DNA of 64,000 nt from Oleispirillum naphthae (GCA_027864655.1 JAQAZG010000009.1:1-64000), one strand, 5' to 3'; counted from the first letter of the stretch, positions 17,699 through 26,578 are shown. Numbers and translations are program-made. The notes: generated from the letters alone by a model not told the origin.

Positions 17699-18373
17699 CT
17701 AGGCCACCGCGCCGTCGAGGCCCGCGGCCTCCAACACCTTGTCGATCCACGATTGCGAAGCCGCGCCGGTGGCGATCTCCGCCTTCACCGCCTCCTCGGC
17801 GGCGGCATGGCGGCGCGCCAGGACGATCAGCTCCGCCGCGTCGGCGGCGGGGAAGCACACCAGGCCGTCCTCGTCGCCCACCAGGATGTCGCCGGGATTC
17901 ACCACCTGCCCGCCGATCGCCACCGGCACGTTGATCTCGCCCGGGCCGGTCTTGTAGGGGCCGCGGTGGGTGACGCCGCGCGCATAGCAGGGGATGTCGG
18001 CGAAGCTTTCGACGTCGCGCACCGCGCCGTCCACCACCACGCCCGCGCAGCCGCGCATCACCGCGTAGCTGGTCATCAAATCGCCGATGATCGCGTTGTT
18101 GAGGTCGCCGCCCGCATCGATCACCAGCACGTCGCCGGGGCGCACCATGGTCAGCGCCTTGTAGACGTAGAGGTTGTCGCCGGGGCGGGTCTTCACCGTC
18201 AGCGCCGCGCCCGCGAGCTTGCCCGTCTTGTTGTAGCGGGTAAGGCCGATGGTGCCGACGCTGCGGTTGAGGTTGTCGCTCAAGTGCGGCGTGACGATGC
18301 CGCGCAGCGCATCGAGAACGGCGGGGTCCGCCGCCGGTGCGCAGGGGTTCAGGCGATGGCCGAGCCGAATCAC
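17699..18373 (-). CDS. RraA family protein (4-hydroxy-4-methyl-2-oxoglutarate aldolase-like)
   Basis: A 224-residue RraA/HMG-aldolase fold protein. Family motifs are HLSDNLNR near residue 30, the glycine/Asp stretch VRPGDVLVIDAGGDLNNAIIG and the active-site segment GVVVDGAVRDVES. The family contains class II pyruvate aldolases and RNase E inhibitors; the neighbouring carrier and lyase favour an enzyme over a regulator. It is divergent from a LysR gene across a 153-base promoter region, so control by that LysR is likely. Confidence 0.8.
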   Translation of the reverse strand: MIRLGHRLNPCAPAADPAVLDALRGIVTPHLSDNLNRSVGTIGLTRYNKTGKLAGAALTVKTRPGDNLYVYKALTMVRPGDVLVIDAGGDLNNAIIGDLMTSYAVMRGCAGVVVDGAVRDVESFADIPCYARGVTHRGPYKTGPGEINVPVAIGGQVVNPGDILVGDEDGLVCFPAADAAELIVLARRHAAAEEAVKAEIATGAASQSWIDKVLEAAGLDGAVA

Positions 18374-18463
18374 AGGGGGTCCTCCTTCGCAACGGGCGGC
18401 CCGGCGGGAAAACCCCTGGACCGCATGTCCCGAAAAAGGTAGAACGAATCAATGCTGAAAATT

Positions 18464-18503
18464 AGCGATATTTAGTTATCTATTTTCATCGCTATTTGCG
18501 ATG
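18464..18503. promoter_or_regulatory. LysR-type operator between the RraA-like gene and lysR
   Basis: The palindrome CATCGC-TATTT-GCGATG (18487-18503) contains the LysR T-N11-A pattern (T18489 and A18501). It lies 23 bases before the lysR start, fitting autorepression. An extra AGCGAT half-site at 18464-18469 faces ATCGCT at 18488-18493. The surrounding AT-rich stretch (tttagttatctattttc) would hold the divergent promoters. The site is visible in sequence; regulator assignment is inference. Confidence 0.5.
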
Positions 18504-18526
18504 CTGAAGCGCGGCGGGAGGTCAAA

Positions 18527-19519
18527 ATGATCACCTTCAAGCAGATGGAAGCGCTTTTCTGGATCGCCGAACTCGGCAGCTTCGCCGCCGCGGCCAACAA
18601 GCTCAACACCACCCAGTCCGCGGTTTCCAAGCGCATCCAGGAACTGGAAACCGGCTTCGGCATCGCCATCTTCGACCGCAGCCGCCGCACCGCCCGCCTC
18701 ACCGAAAAAGGCGAGGAACTCCTCCTCCTCGCCCGCGACCTGCTGGAGCGCCGCGACCGCGTGGTCGAACGGGTCAGCGCCAAGGAGGTGCTCGCCCGGC
18801 GCTTCCGCCTCGGCGTCACCGAACTCACCGCGCTCACCTGGCTGCCCGCGCTGATCGACGAAATCCGCGCCCACTACCCCCGCCTGATCGTCGAGCCGGA
18901 GGTGGAGCTCAGCTCCGTGCTGTTCGAACGCCTCGCCGAGGACAGCATCGACCTGATCGTCACCCCCGACGTGTTCCACGACGCGCGCTGCATCGTCACG
19001 CCGCTCAAGCGCGTGGAAAACGCCTGGATGTGCACCCCCGCCCTCGCCACGGCCACCCTCGGCCCGCACCCGCCGCGCCGCCTGCCGCTCGCCGGGCTTT
19101 CCGCCTTCACCGTGCTCACCCAGGGCAACCTCTCGGGAACCGGCGTGGTCTACGGGCGCTGGTTCCGCCAGAACGGCATGCCCACCGTGCACAGCCTCAG
19201 CAGCAACAACCTCGTCGCCCAGCTCGGCCTCACCCTCTCCGGACTCGGCATCACCTACCTGCCGGTCCATACCCTCCGCCCGCTGCTGCGGCGCAACCTG
19301 CTGCAGATCGTCGAAACCGACCCGCCCCTGCCGGATATCCCCTACGCCGCGCTCTACCGCGCCGAACACGCCTCCACCCTCTGCGCCGATGTCGCCGCCT
19401 TCGCCGCCCAACGCTGCGACTTCACCTCCCCCCTGATGTCCGCCGGGACGCAGACGGGGGGCGGGGAAAAACCAGGCCGGGCGCTGCCCGGACCCGCAAG
19501 GGGCCGGAGGGCCCCTTGA
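18527..19519 (+). CDS. LysR family transcriptional regulator
   Basis: A 330-residue regulator. The N-terminal helix-turn-helix is MEALFWIAELGSFAAAANKL followed by NTTQSAVSKRIQELE; the effector domain runs from about 90 to 300. It is preceded by GGGAGG and is divergent from the RraA-gltS-wrbA-dapA-like run, the probable target. The last 17 or so codons ([17 protein letters not shown]) are encoded by the left arm of repeat copy C, with the stop codon inside the element, so insertion of the repeat appears to have replaced the original C terminus. Confidence 0.9.
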   Translation: MITFKQMEALFWIAELGSFAAAANKLNTTQSAVSKRIQELETGFGIAIFDRSRRTARLTEKGEELLLLARDLLERRDRVVERVSAKEVLARRFRLGVTELTALTWLPALIDEIRAHYPRLIVEPEVELSSVLFERLAEDSIDLIVTPDVFHDARCIVTPLKRVENAWMCTPALATATLGPHPPRRLPLAGLSAFTVLTQGNLSGTGVVYGRWFRQNGMPTVHSLSSNNLVAQLGLTLSGLGITYLPVHTLRPLLRRNLLQIVETDPPLPDIPYAALYRAEHASTLCADVAAFAAQRCDFTSPLMSAGTQTGGGEKPGRALPGPARGRRAP

Positions 19520-19650
19520 CCCCATAACTGGTTTTTCGCCGCGCAGCGGCCATCAACCGTCACGCCGCGTGATGGTTCTATGGCGCTGCGCGCAAAAACC
19601 AAAAGTTAGGGGAGGCGCGGAGGGACCGAGTCCCTCCGCAAAGTTTTGGG
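19467..19650. repeat. Structured intergenic repeat, copy C (between two converging lysR genes)
   Basis: The core at 19520-19612 is bounded by CCCCATAACT and AGTTAGGGG (two bases lost on the right). The inner hairpin CCGTCACG-CCG-CGTGATGG keeps pairing through one G-U. The left arm has GGCCGGGCGCTGCCCGG and CAAGGGGCC-GGA-GGCCCCTTG stems. The right arm is GCGGAGGGAC-CGA-GTCCCTCCGC (19617-19639), ten pairs, followed by AAAGTTTTGGGG. Its left arm overlaps the end of the upstream lysR coding region; its right end stops eight bases short of the next lysR stop. Confidence 0.85.
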
Positions 19651-19657
19651 GGGTTCC

Positions 19658-20569
19658 CTACTCCACCAGGTCCCAATAGGGGCGCGGGCCGAAGCGGGCG
19701 GCGAGGAAGTCGATGAAGGCGCGGACTTTGGGGGAGAGCAGCCTGGACTGGGGGTAGACCGCGTGGACCGCGAGGTCTTCCTGCGTGTAGTCGGGGATGA
19801 GGGAGACGAGGCTTCCGGCCTGGAGATCCCGGCCGACGAGGAAGCTGGGGAGGCGGGCGATGCCCTGCCCCGCCAGTGCGGCGACGCGCAGGGTATCGCC
19901 GTTGTTGGCGGCGAGGCGGCCTTTCACCTCCACCGTCCAGGGCGCGCCTTCGGGGGTGGCGAAGCGCCAGTCGCGGGGGGAGTCCGCGTTGGTGTAGAGC
20001 AGGCAGTCGTGGGCCTTGAGGTCGGCGGGGGTGTGCGGCGTGCCGCGTGCGGCGAGGTAGGCGGGGGCGGCGCAGACGACCAGGCGCACCGGCGCGAGGC
20101 GGCGGGCGACGAGGGAGGAATCGCTCAGCCGCCCGATGCGGACGGCGAGGTCGAAGCCTTCCTCCAGGAGGTCGATGGTGCGGTCGTTCATCGCCATCTC
20201 CACGTCCACCTCCGGATAGGCGGCGAGGAAATCGGGGATCGCCGGGGCGAGGTGGAGAATGCCGAAGCTCATCGGCGCGTTGACGCGCAGCCGCCCGCGC
20301 GGCGCGGCCTGGAGGTGACCGACCGAGCGTTCGGTTTCCGCGATGTCGGCGAGGATGCGGCTCACCCGTTCGTAGTAGGCGCCGCCGATTTCGGTGAGCG
20401 CCAGCGCCCGGGTGGTGCGGTTGAACAGGCGCACCCCGAGGTCGCATTCGAGCGCCGCGACCTGGCGGCTGACCACCGACTTGGAGAGGTTGAGGCGGCG
20501 CGCCGCCTCGGAGAAGGAGCGGGTTTCCGCCACCCGCGCGAACGCCTGCATCGCCGCCAGCCTATCCAT
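19658..20569 (-). CDS. LysR family transcriptional regulator (divergent from pirin)
   Basis: A 303-residue LysR protein of the CrgA/DmlR-like branch. The helix-turn-helix is RVAETRSFSEAARRLNLSKS followed by VVSRQVAALE; the effector domain contains GRLRVNAPMSFG and the typical FDLAVRIGRLSDSSLVARRL. The start is set at the inner of two adjacent ATGs (20572/20569) after GAGGAA. It is divergent from the pirin gene, the usual arrangement for this LysR subgroup, and likely controls it. Confidence 0.9.
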   Translation of the reverse strand: MDRLAAMQAFARVAETRSFSEAARRLNLSKSVVSRQVAALECDLGVRLFNRTTRALALTEIGGAYYERVSRILADIAETERSVGHLQAAPRGRLRVNAPMSFGILHLAPAIPDFLAAYPEVDVEMAMNDRTIDLLEEGFDLAVRIGRLSDSSLVARRLAPVRLVVCAAPAYLAARGTPHTPADLKAHDCLLYTNADSPRDWRFATPEGAPWTVEVKGRLAANNGDTLRVAALAGQGIARLPSFLVGRDLQAGSLVSLIPDYTQEDLAVHAVYPQSRLLSPKVRAFIDFLAARFGPRPYWDLVE

Positions 20570-20599
20570 CATCGTTCCTCTATCGGCAACAGTATTATG

Positions 20600-20615
20600 C
20601 AATCATCATGGATTG
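20600..20615. promoter_or_regulatory. Candidate operator between lysR and pirin gene
   Basis: The inverted repeat CAATC-ATCATG-GATTG lies in the 107-base divergent intergenic region, in an AT-rich stretch (acagtattatgcaatc). It is placed where an autoregulating LysR protein would bind to control both genes. It does not match T-N11-A cleanly, so confidence is low. Confidence 0.3.
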
Positions 20616-20676
20616 TTGTTTCAGGGAAGGCAATGCATCTTTCGGGCAGGAGCTTCATCAACCCGGAGGCACGACC

Positions 20677-21375
20677 ATGACCTTGACCGTCCGCCCCGCC
20701 CGCGACCGCGGCCATGCCGAGCACGGCTGGCTGTCCTCGCGCCACAGCTTTTCCTTCGCGCACTATTTCGACCCCGCGCACATGGGGTTCCGCAGCCTGC
20801 GCGTGATCAACGACGACACCGTCGCGCCGGGCGCGGGCTTTCCCACCCACGGCCACCGCGACATGGAGATCGTCACCTACGTGGTTTCGGGCAGCCTGGA
20901 GCACAGGGACAGCGCGGGCAACCACGCGGTGCTCCCGCGCGGCGGGGTGCAGCAGATGACCGCGGGCAGCGGCATCCGCCACAGCGAATACAACGCCTCG
21001 GACAGCGAGCCCTTGCGCCTGTTGCAGATCTGGATTCTGCCGCAGCGCGACGGCCTGACCCCCGGCCACACCGAGGCCCAGGTTTCCGACGAAGCGAAGC
21101 GCGGACGCCTGACCCTGATCGCCGCGCCGGGCGGCGACGGCGTGCTGCCGTTGCACCAGGACGCGCGGGTCTATGCCGCCATCCTGGCGGACGGCGAGAC
21201 GGTGCGCCACGCCATCGCGCCGGGGCGCGGCGTGTGGATTCAACTGGTGAGCGGCGCGTTGCGCATCGGCGATGTCGCGCTTGCCGAAGGCGACGGCCTG
21301 GCGGTCGAGGATGCGGCGGAAATTTCCATCGCCGCCGTGGGCGGGGCCGAGTTCCTGCTGTTCGACCTCGCCTGA
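20677..21375 (+). CDS. Pirin family protein (cupin)
   Basis: A 232-residue bicupin related to YhhW/pirin. The metal ligands expected of pirins are present: His58 and His60 (GFPTHGHRDMEIVTYV), His102 and Glu104 (SGIRHSEYN). Some bacterial pirins have quercetin 2,3-dioxygenase activity; the cellular role is otherwise uncertain. The start ATG follows CCCGGAGGC. It is divergent from a LysR gene that probably controls it. Confidence 0.9.
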   Translation: MTLTVRPARDRGHAEHGWLSSRHSFSFAHYFDPAHMGFRSLRVINDDTVAPGAGFPTHGHRDMEIVTYVVSGSLEHRDSAGNHAVLPRGGVQQMTAGSGIRHSEYNASDSEPLRLLQIWILPQRDGLTPGHTEAQVSDEAKRGRLTLIAAPGGDGVLPLHQDARVYAAILADGETVRHAIAPGRGVWIQLVSGALRIGDVALAEGDGLAVEDAAEISIAAVGGAEFLLFDLA

Positions 21376-21383
21376 AACGGAAA

Positions 21384-21404
21384 GGGCCGGGGTTTCCCCG
21401 GCCC
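21384..21404. terminator. Hairpin between converging pirin and ialB-like genes
   Basis: The perfect stem GGGCCGGGG-TTT-CCCCGGCCC lies midway between the two stop codons and could stop or protect both transcripts. On the leftward strand it is followed by CTTTCC rather than a long T run, and on the rightward strand by a C run, so it is a weak intrinsic terminator at best. Confidence 0.45.
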
Positions 21405-21413
21405 CCCCCCCCG

Positions 21414-21926
21414 CTAGAACTTGGAAAGGCCTTCGCTGAGGCCCTTCAGCGACACCGGGATGATGCCGGTGCGGCTGCCGAGGTGGAACTTGATCTTCGC
21501 TTCCTTGCCCTTCTTCAACTGGGCCATCAGCGCGGGTTCGATCTTCGCCGCCACCTCGCAGCCCTGCGGCACGCAGCGCTGCGCGAACAGCTCGTGTTCC
21601 TGCCCGTCGTCCACCGAGATGCGCACGCCCGGCGGGATGGAATAGCCGAGCGGCAGCAGCGCGCCGAGCACGAAGTCCTTCTCCCCCAGGTGGAAGATCG
21701 AGGCGCGCAGCGCCTTGACCGGCTTGCCGTCCTTGTCCTTGATGTCGTCGATCTGCATCAGGCGGCAGTCTTTCGCCGTCGCGCCCGGCTCCTTGGGGCA
21801 GTGCACGGACCAGGCGCCGAAGGCGTCGCCGTCCTTGGCGGCCGCCGGGGCGGCAAGCGCGGCACCGGCCGCGGACACCAGGACCGCCGCCGCCGCGAGG
21901 GCACGAAACTTCCGATAAACGGGCAT
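21414..21926 (-). CDS. Invasion-associated locus B (IalB) family exported protein
   Basis: A 170-residue protein with a signal peptide (RALAAAAVLVSAAGAALAA) and an IalB-type domain: FGAWSVHCPKEPGATAKDCR near the start, ISVDDGQEHELFAQRCVPQG in the middle, and paired cysteines in both halves. IalB proteins are common in alphaproteobacteria; the name comes from Bartonella, but most members have no link to virulence and their function is unknown. The start at 21926 has AAAGGA eight bases upstream; a longer frame upstream is rejected. It is downstream of the peptide-transport operon on the same strand, 158 bases away. Confidence 0.85.
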   Translation of the reverse strand: MPVYRKFRALAAAAVLVSAAGAALAAPAAAKDGDAFGAWSVHCPKEPGATAKDCRLMQIDDIKDKDGKPVKALRASIFHLGEKDFVLGALLPLGYSIPPGVRISVDDGQEHELFAQRCVPQGCEVAAKIEPALMAQLKKGKEAKIKFHLGSRTGIIPVSLKGLSEGLSKF

Positions 21927-22084
21927 GAATGACGTCCTTTGAGAAAACCGGCATCGCCGCGCACGGCGCGGCGGCGCACCGGCGCGGTCTCCCGCCGCAG
22001 CCGGAGCCTCCCCCACCCGGGGAGGCGAACCTGGCCCGGATGGTAACGGCAGAAGCCGCGCCGGTCAAATCCTCCGCAGAACCG

Positions 22085-23230
22085 TCACAGCCCGAGGATC
22101 ACCGCCGCAGTGGCCTGGGCGCGCGGCACCAGGGTGTCGAGGCGGCAGACCTCCTCCTCGGTGTGCGCCTTCTCCCCCACCGGGCCGAGGCCGCAGAGGG
22201 TGGGAATGCCCATCACCGAGGTGAAGCCGGAGTCCGCGCAGCCGCCGGTGAATTCGCCGTCCACGGCAAAGCCCAGCTCCGCCGCCGCGGCGCGGTAGCG
22301 GGCGAGCAGGTCGCGGCTGGTTTCCTCCGCCATCGGCACGCGGCGAGACATCATCTGCCAGGTCGTGGCGGTGCCCGGCACGTCTTCCGCCTTCAATATC
22401 TCCTCGATCGCCGCGACGATCGGCGCGCGCTGCGCCTCGGAGACGATGCGCACGTCGAACTCCGCCTCGGCGAGCGGCGGCACGGTGTTGTGGCCGATGC
22501 CGCTTTTCACCACGCCGACGTTGGTGGTGATGCCGCTTTCGTAGTCGGTGAGCGCGTGCAGGCGGACGATCTTGCGCGCCAGCGCCTCCATGGCGTTGCG
22601 CCCCGCGGCGTGGTTGACCCCGGCGTGGGCGGCGCGCCCGGCGACCGAGATTTTCATCCAGAAACCGCCCTTGCGCGCCGAGACGACGTTGCCCGAGGCG
22701 CGCCCCGGCTCCATGTTCAGCACCGCGCGCGCGCCCTTCGCGGTTGCCTCGATGATCGGGCGGCCGGCGTCGGAGCCGATCTCCTCGTCGCCGGTGAACA
22801 GGCCGATCACCGGGAACGGCGCGCCGCCGGTCTCCGCCAGCGCCTTGAGCACGAAGGCGATGAGCACGTCGCCGCTTTTCATGTCCGCCACGCCGGGACC
22901 GAAGGCGAGGTCGCCCGCGGCGCGGTAGGGGCGCTTTGCCACCGTGCCGGTGGGGAACACCGTGTCGCAGTGGCCCATCATCAGCACCGGCGCGCCGCCG
23001 CCCTTGCCCGCCACCGTGACCTTGAGCGCATCGCCGAAGCCCGCGACCGGGATGCGCGCCAGGCTCACCCCGGGGCCGGAGAGGAAGGCGGCGAGCGCAT
23101 CGAGCACGCGGTCCACCCCCGGCTTGTCGTAGCTGAAGGACTCGATGTTCACCAGGGTCTCGAGCAGACCCTCCATCCCGGCGCGGCGCGGCGCCAGCCA
23201 GTCGATCGCCTCGTGCTTCGCCATGTTCAT
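22085..23230 (-). CDS. M20 family metallopeptidase (glutamate carboxypeptidase-like)
   Basis: A 381-residue zinc peptidase. Metal and catalytic motifs are MMGHCDTVF (His and Asp), the Asp of GVADMKSGD, LFTGDEEIGSD (Glu pair), NMEPG and the C-terminal GEKAHTEEE His. The dimerisation lid begins near GRAAHAGVNH. It resembles CPG2/ArgE-type exopeptidases cleaving N-acyl or C-terminal amino acids. Its first ATG overlaps the upstream peptidase stop (ATGA); a second ATG at 23224 has better AAAGGA spacing. It is the last gene of the dppABCDF operon, so it probably hydrolyses imported peptides or conjugates. Confidence 0.87.
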   Translation of the reverse strand: MNMAKHEAIDWLAPRRAGMEGLLETLVNIESFSYDKPGVDRVLDALAAFLSGPGVSLARIPVAGFGDALKVTVAGKGGGAPVLMMGHCDTVFPTGTVAKRPYRAAGDLAFGPGVADMKSGDVLIAFVLKALAETGGAPFPVIGLFTGDEEIGSDAGRPIIEATAKGARAVLNMEPGRASGNVVSARKGGFWMKISVAGRAAHAGVNHAAGRNAMEALARKIVRLHALTDYESGITTNVGVVKSGIGHNTVPPLAEAEFDVRIVSEAQRAPIVAAIEEILKAEDVPGTATTWQMMSRRVPMAEETSRDLLARYRAAAAELGFAVDGEFTGGCADSGFTSVMGIPTLCGLGPVGEKAHTEEEVCRLDTLVPRAQATAAVILGL

Positions 23231-24633
23231 CCTTTCGCCTGCCGCACCAGTTTCGCCCCGTCTTCGCCGAGGTCCCAGAACAGCCCCGCCATGATCTTCA
23301 GGGCCTCGCGCGCCACCGGCGCAAGCAGGTGCTCGTTGGGGGCATGCTGCGAGCAGGCGGGGTACGAATGCGGCACCCACAGGGTGGGCAGGCCCAGCGC
23401 GTCGGTGAAGGCGTCGTTGGGCAGCGAGCCGCCGAGGTTGGGCAGCAGCGCGGGGGTCTTGCCCGAGGTCGCGGCGATCGAGGCGAGCGCCCAGGCGACC
23501 CACGGACTTTCCGGATCGACGCGGGTGGCGGCGAAGGCCGAGCCCGCGGGCGCCACCTCGATGTCCGCGAAGCCGTGCGCATCGAGATGCGCGCGGATGC
23601 CGGAGACGAAATCCGCATGGCGGCTGCCGACCACATAGCGCAGTTGCAGGTGCGCCCACGCCTCGGGCGGGATGGCGTTGACCGGGATGTCGGCGTTGCC
23701 CGCGTGGAGGGACAGCACCTCCAGCGCGTTCCACCCCCACACCCGCTCCGGCGTGGTCAGGCCGGGCTCGCCCCAGGCGGGGTCCACCTCCGGGTCGCCG
23801 GGGTTGCCGCCCAGCGTGAGGTCGGCGATCGCCGCCTTCACCGCGGGCGGAATCGGCGGCGGCCGCAGCGCCTCCACCAGGATCCTGCCGTCCTTGTCCA
23901 CCATCGAGGCGATCGCCGCGGCGAGCACCGTCGCCGGGTTCCTGAGCGCGCCGCCCCAGTTGCCGGAGTGGTGGCCGCCGTCGCGCAAATTCAGCCGCAG
24001 GTCGAAGCCGAAGCTGCCGCGCGAGCCGAGAAACATCGTCGGCCGGTCGGCGGACATGCGCGGTCCGTCGGAGGCGATGAGCACGTCGGCGGCGAGTTCC
24101 TGCGCATGCTGTGCGCACACCTCGCGCAGGCCGGGGGAGCCGACCTCCTCCCCCATTTCCAGGATGATCTTGACGTTGACCCCGAGCCTGCCGCCGCGCG
24201 CCGCCAGCGCCGCGGCGAGGCCGCCGAGGTTGATGCTGTGCTGGCCCTTGTTGTCGGCGGTGCCGCGGCCGTACCAGCGGTCGCCCTGGACCACGATGTC
24301 CCACGGCGACTGGCCGGTACGCCACTGGCCTTCGTAGCCGCGCACCACGTCGCCGTGGCCGTAGGTAAGGACCGTGGGCAGGGTTTCGCCCTCGATGCGC
24401 GCGGCGATGAGGAACGGGCCGCTGCCTTCCGGCCCCGCGACGATGCGGCTTTCGAAGCCGAGTTCGGCCAGCGCGGGGATCATCGCCCCGGTGAAGTAGG
24501 TGACGAGAACCTCCTTGCGCGCCGCCACCTGGCTTTCGGTCGGGATCGCCACGCGGCGCGCCAGGTCGGCGAAGAAGCCGCCGCCGTCGAAATAGGCTTC
24601 GGCATTGGCGATGGCTTGGGCTCGACTCATCAT
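23227..24633 (-). CDS. M20 family dipeptidase
   Basis: A 468-residue M20 hydrolase. Motifs are TYGHGDVVRGYEGQW (metal His and Asp), GRGTADNKGQHS (bridging Asp), LEMGEEVGSPG (Glu pair), ASDGPRMS and a late His in CSQHAPNEH. The long insertion between the halves is the lid domain (DGGHHSGNWGG). The start overlaps the dppF stop by four bases (ATGA). It works in the cytoplasm, most likely on dipeptides or related amides brought in by the adjacent ABC transporter. Confidence 0.87.
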   Translation of the reverse strand: MMSRAQAIANAEAYFDGGGFFADLARRVAIPTESQVAARKEVLVTYFTGAMIPALAELGFESRIVAGPEGSGPFLIAARIEGETLPTVLTYGHGDVVRGYEGQWRTGQSPWDIVVQGDRWYGRGTADNKGQHSINLGGLAAALAARGGRLGVNVKIILEMGEEVGSPGLREVCAQHAQELAADVLIASDGPRMSADRPTMFLGSRGSFGFDLRLNLRDGGHHSGNWGGALRNPATVLAAAIASMVDKDGRILVEALRPPPIPPAVKAAIADLTLGGNPGDPEVDPAWGEPGLTTPERVWGWNALEVLSLHAGNADIPVNAIPPEAWAHLQLRYVVGSRHADFVSGIRAHLDAHGFADIEVAPAGSAFAATRVDPESPWVAWALASIAATSGKTPALLPNLGGSLPNDAFTDALGLPTLWVPHSYPACSQHAPNEHLLAPVAREALKIMAGLFWDLGEDGAKLVRQAKG

Positions 24634-25601
24634 GCGGTCCTTTCGATCGGATAGTGACAGGCGACGCGCCCGCCGCCATCGGCCTTGGGCGCCGGGGCGT
24701 CGCCGCGGCAGCGCTCCGCCGCATGCGGGCAGCGCGGGTGGAAGGCGCAGCCGGACGGCGGGTCGATGGGGTTGGGAAACACCGCCCCCAGGCGGGTGTC
24801 CGGCACGCCCAGCGCCGGGTCGGGGGTGAGCACGGACTCGAGCAGCGCGCGGGTGTAGGGGTGGCGCGGCCCGGCGAACACCTCCGCGGCGGGGCGGTCC
24901 TCGACGATGCGTCCAAGGTACATCACCGCCACGCGGTCGGCCAGATGCTCCACCACCGCGAGGTTGTGGCTGATGAACACATAGGTGAGGCCGAAGTCGC
25001 GGCGCAACTCCAGGAGGAGATTGAGGATCTGCGCCTGCACCGAAACGTCGAGCGCGCTCGTCGGTTCGTCGCAGATCACGATCTCCGGCCGCATCACCAG
25101 GGCGCGGGCGATGGCGACTCGCTGGCGCTGGCCGCCCGACATCTGGTTGGGGGTGCTGTCGGCGGCGCGGCGCGGCAGGCCGACCACGTCGAGAATCTCC
25201 TCGACCATGCGGGCGCGCTCGTGCGCCGTGGCGATGCCGTGCACCTCCAAGGGCATGGCGACGATCCGGCGCACCGTCTTGCGCGGGTTGAGCGAGGAAT
25301 ACGGGTCCTGGAATATCGGCTGGATGCGGCGCGACAGCTCCTTGCGCCAGCTCGCGCCGGAAACCGCCACCCCGTCCACCAGAATCTCCCCCGCGGTCGG
25401 CTTTTCCAGGCCGAGGAGGAGCTTGGCGAGGGTGGACTTGCCGCAGCCGGATTCGCCCACCAGGCCGAGCGTCTCGCCGCGCGGAATCGAAAGCGACACG
25501 CCGTCCACCGCCTTCAACGGCAGCTTCGGCGAAAACATCCCCTGGCGCACCTGGTAGGTCTTGGCGAGGTCCTTGAGTTCGAGAATCGGCGGCACCGTCA
25601 T
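24630..25601 (-). CDS. dppF: Dipeptide/oligopeptide ABC transporter ATP-binding protein (DppF-type)
   Basis: A 323-residue ATPase. Walker A is GESGCGKST, the Q loop is FQDPYSSLNP, the signature is MSGGQRQR, Walker B is IVICDEPTSALD, and the H loop is FISHNLAVV. The C-terminal oligopeptide-transporter extension carries cysteines (SGCAFHPRCPHAAERC) like those reported to hold an iron-sulfur cluster in some DppD/OppD proteins. The start overlaps the dppD stop (ATGA). Confidence 0.93.
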   Translation of the reverse strand: MTVPPILELKDLAKTYQVRQGMFSPKLPLKAVDGVSLSIPRGETLGLVGESGCGKSTLAKLLLGLEKPTAGEILVDGVAVSGASWRKELSRRIQPIFQDPYSSLNPRKTVRRIVAMPLEVHGIATAHERARMVEEILDVVGLPRRAADSTPNQMSGGQRQRVAIARALVMRPEIVICDEPTSALDVSVQAQILNLLLELRRDFGLTYVFISHNLAVVEHLADRVAVMYLGRIVEDRPAAEVFAGPRHPYTRALLESVLTPDPALGVPDTRLGAVFPNPIDPPSGCAFHPRCPHAAERCRGDAPAPKADGGGRVACHYPIERTA

Positions 25602-26578
25602 CGCACCCCCTCCGCAAACAGGCAGCGCACCCGCCGCGCATCGCCGAAGGCAACGACCGGCACCTCGCCGGAACAGGCTTCCTCCGCCCGCGGGCAGCGG
25701 TTGCGGAAGACGCAGCCGGAAACCCGCCCGGTGAGGCTGGGCACCAGGCCGGGGATCGAGCCCAGCGGCTCGCCGGGCCTGGTCTTGCCGGGCTGCGGGA
25801 TGCACTCCAGCAGGCCGCGGGTGTAGGGGTGGGCCGGAGACTGGAAGAGCGGCGCGGCGGGGCCGCTCTCCACCAGTTCGCCCGCGTACATCACCGCCAC
25901 GCGGTCGGCGATGCGCGCCACCACCCCGAGGTCGTGGGTGATCAGGATGATCGCGATGCCGAGTTCCTTCTGCAGGTCTTTCAGCAGCAGCAGGATCTGC
26001 GCCTGGATGGTGACGTCGAGCGCCGTCGTCGGCTCGTCGGCGATCAGGAGGTCGGGTTCGCACATCAGCGCCATGGCGATCATCACCCGCTGGCGCAGGC
26101 CGCCGGAGAGCTGGTGCGGGTACTGCTTCATCCGCCGGTCGGCGGCGGTGATGCCGACCTTTTCCAGAAGGTAGACGGCGCGGCCGAACGCTTCCTTGCG
26201 CGTCGTCTTGCGGTGGCGCAGGAACGCCTCGGTCAGCTGGTTGCCGATGGTGTAGGCGGGGTTGAGGCTGGTCATCGGCTCCTGGAAGATCATCGCCATG
26301 CGGTCGCCGCGCAGATCGCTCATCCGGCGCTCGGGGATGGAAAGCAGGTCGATGCCGTCGAAGCTCATCGCCGCCGCCGCGCGCTTCAGCCGCCCGGGCA
26401 GCAGGTTCATCAGGGCGAGCGAGGTCAGCGACTTGCCGGAGCCGGACTCGCCGACGATGCACAGGGTCTCGCCGCGCGACACCTCGAAGGAGACGCCGCG
26501 CACCGCGTGCAGGGTGCGCCCGCCGAGCGGGATGTCGATGGTCAGGTCGGAAACCGAGAGCAGCGGCGCGGCGGTCAA
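25598..26578 (-). CDS. dppD: Dipeptide/oligopeptide ABC transporter ATP-binding protein (DppD-type)
   Basis: A 326-residue ATPase. Walker A is [11 protein letters not shown], the Q loop is [10 protein letters not shown], the signature is LSGGLRQR, Walker B is [12 protein letters not shown], and the H loop is ITHDLGVVA. The C-terminal cysteine cluster is [18 protein letters not shown]. The best start is a TTG at 26578 that overlaps the dppC stop (TTGA), with GGAG eight bases upstream; no suitable ATG exists nearby. It pairs with DppF as a heterodimeric motor. Confidence 0.92.
   Translation of the reverse strand: MTAAPLLSVSDLTIDIPLGGRTLHAVRGVSFEVSRGETLCIVGESGSGKSLTSLALMNLLPGRLKRAAAAMSFDGIDLLSIPERRMSDLRGDRMAMIFQEPMTSLNPAYTIGNQLTEAFLRHRKTTRKEAFGRAVYLLEKVGITAADRRMKQYPHQLSGGLRQRVMIAMALMCEPDLLIADEPTTALDVTIQAQILLLLKDLQKELGIAIILITHDLGVVARIADRVAVMYAGELVESGPAAPLFQSPAHPYTRGLLECIPQPGKTRPGEPLGSIPGLVPSLTGRVSGCVFRNRCPRAEEACSGEVPVVAFGDARRVRCLFAEGVR

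Noticed and set aside
22085-24916. A single 943-codon frame spanning two peptidases
   Set aside because: The upstream part is the wrong frame of the second M20 gene (Arg/Pro/Ala-rich). The real gene starts at 23230, four bases into the previous stop.
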